From positions 22,003-86,002 of the forward strand of contig JBAWZF010000007.1 in NCBI GenBank assembly GCA_037143175.1: a DNA stretch of 64,000 bases. The letters are read 5' to 3'. This DNA comes from a bacterium. Lineage in GTDB: Bacteria > Verrucomicrobiota > Kiritimatiellia > CAIKKV01 > CAITUY01. The stretch's first letter is position 1. Every line of letters begins with the position of its first letter. Positions 63,130 to 64,000 of the stretch are shown piece by piece. The position numbers were made by a program, and so were the translations under genes. The notes beneath the pieces are model-generated. The model worked only from the letters and a program-made list of their open reading frames with translations, did no database searches and was not told the origin of the DNA.

Positions 63130-63900
63130 ATGAAGCGATTCATATGGTTGGGCGCTCTCTTGAGCTGGGTCTTTCTTGCAGGATCTTTTGATGCCATTGC
63201 TGGGGCTCGTGTCAAAGGTTCAGAATTGGCGACAACTTGCAACATCGTTGGGTTTGTGAATAAGGACGTAAATTCGTATGTCTTTGCAGGGTGTTGTTAT
63301 GAATCCATCAGTAGGCGGGGGCCTATTTCTCTAGAGGAACTTCTCGGTGCTCAGTTCTCACCCGGGCCGGATGGTGATAAGGTCGCGATGTGGGATGTGA
63401 CGAACCAGAATTACACGGAGTATATGAAGGCCAAAGATGGCCGATTCTATTCACGCAGCCGTGGCATGCATGTCCTGGTCGATACGAGTGTTCCTGTTGG
63501 AGCCGCTTTATGGATCATTCGAAAAAATCCTGACTCAGTGATTACGCTAGCGGGACAGTATTCTGCTCGGGCCGTCATCACGAATTCGCTCGTGGGGGCG
63601 ACGAATTATCCGGCCAATATGATCTGCTATCCTTACCCCGTCGACATGTCCGTTCAGAACTTTATCAACACCAGCCACGGGGCTCAGGTTAGTGATGATC
63701 CCGCGAAAGCCGACAAACTGACTCTCTGGAATGCGCGCGGTCTGCTCGATGTCCAGTTGGGGCTGAAAGGTGATGGCAAGTGGCACGTCCTCCTTGGCTG
63801 GGCTACCAATGCGCCATCAACACGGGTGATCGAAATGGGAGAAGGGGTTTGTTTTCAGGCAAGCCGACCGATGATGTGGGTTGTGCGCCGACCTTACTGA
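63130..63900 (+). CDS. Exported protein, second member of the NIVGF family
   Basis: 256-residue protein with a signal peptide (MKRFIWLGALLSWVFLAGSFDAIAG) and the CNIVGFVNKDV / YVFAGCCYESI pattern that matches NIVGFSKI / YVLVTTAFESI of the protein at 61,738. Later parts (GDKVAMWDVTNQNYTEYMKAKDGRFYSR; ADKLTLWNARGLLDV) mirror the A-W-D-Q and Y-W-W-D strands of that protein. Unknown function. AGGAGGTGG precedes the ATG. It is single after a strong terminator, so it must have its own promoter in the 20-bp gap or arise by readthrough. Confidence 0.82.
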   Translation: MKRFIWLGALLSWVFLAGSFDAIAGARVKGSELATTCNIVGFVNKDVNSYVFAGCCYESISRRGPISLEELLGAQFSPGPDGDKVAMWDVTNQNYTEYMKAKDGRFYSRSRGMHVLVDTSVPVGAALWIIRKNPDSVITLAGQYSARAVITNSLVGATNYPANMICYPYPVDMSVQNFINTSHGAQVSDDPAKADKLTLWNARGLLDVQLGLKGDGKWHVLLGWATNAPSTRVIEMGEGVCFQASRPMMWVVRRPY

Positions 63901-64000
63901 ATGCCCTGGGACAGAGAAACAGTTTCCTCCACGACGGGCACAGTATCCGGGATTGGTTCCGACTGCGGACTGTTTACTGCAAACTACCCACTGCCCTTCT
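63901..64000. repeat. Gene-free end with start of another heptamer array
   Basis: No gene is seen. From about 63,965 the units ACTGCGG, ACTGTTT, ACTGCAA, ACTACCC and ACTGCCC of the heptanucleotide family appear and run off the window edge. Confidence 0.6.

Overview
The window looks like a chromosomal contig from a Gram-negative bacterium of the PVC group, most likely Kiritimatiellota or a close Lentisphaerae/Verrucomicrobia relative. This is inferred from a PEP-CTERM secreted protein, DapL-type lysine synthesis, a carboxynorspermidine decarboxylase, a CbiR-like gene beside cobU, an inverse-autotransporter/beta-helix protein and a very repeat-rich accessory half. No rRNA gene is present and the species cannot be named from the sequence alone.

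Positions 1-34,000 are a conserved information-processing block, all on the + strand. It opens with the end of rodA, an RNase E/G gene and a tRNA-Thr/tuf unit. Then follow rpmG, tRNA-Trp, secE, nusG, rplKAJL, rpoBC, rpsLG, fusA, and the S10, spc and alpha operons through rpoA and rplQ, closed by a strong intrinsic terminator at 33,972. Three things are odd in this block. EF-Tu has a strongly diverged switch I. A predicted envelope protein gene sits between rpsS and rplV. The genes for L30 and IF1 are missing from their usual places.

Positions 34,000-53,300 carry metabolic and envelope genes. They include a NusG paralogue, nspC, an inverse autotransporter, a histone-deacetylase-family hydrolase, dapL, a gmhA-like gene, lipA, an acyltransferase fused to a GT2 glycosyltransferase, cobU and a cbiR-like gene, DUF190 and crcB, an L,D-transpeptidase, UDP-glucose dehydrogenase and an oligopeptide-binding protein. 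The gaps are filled with three kinds of repeat. The first is a ~115-150 bp REP/BIME-like element built of hairpins with a GGCTTGAC core (seven copies plus a fragment), very probably moved by the RAYT transposase at 52,736-53,320. The second is heptanucleotide GGGCAGT arrays that supply the stop codons of five flanking genes. The third is hexanucleotide TAATCN arrays.

Positions 54,600-61,400 form an array of small toxin-antitoxin-like or defence-like cassettes, all on the + strand: nucleotidyltransferase pair, AAA/DUF4143 ATPase, UPF0175/PIN pair, DUF433/DUF5615 pair, XRE/AbiEii pair. Each is followed by a copy of one ~195-360 bp repeat (R1-R5) in the same orientation. The layout resembles a cassette array, but no integrase is visible. 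This array and the RAYT/REP system are the best candidates for an undescribed system here.

Positions 61,700-63,900 hold three exported proteins: two of one family with a shared NIVGF motif and, between them, a PEP-CTERM protein.
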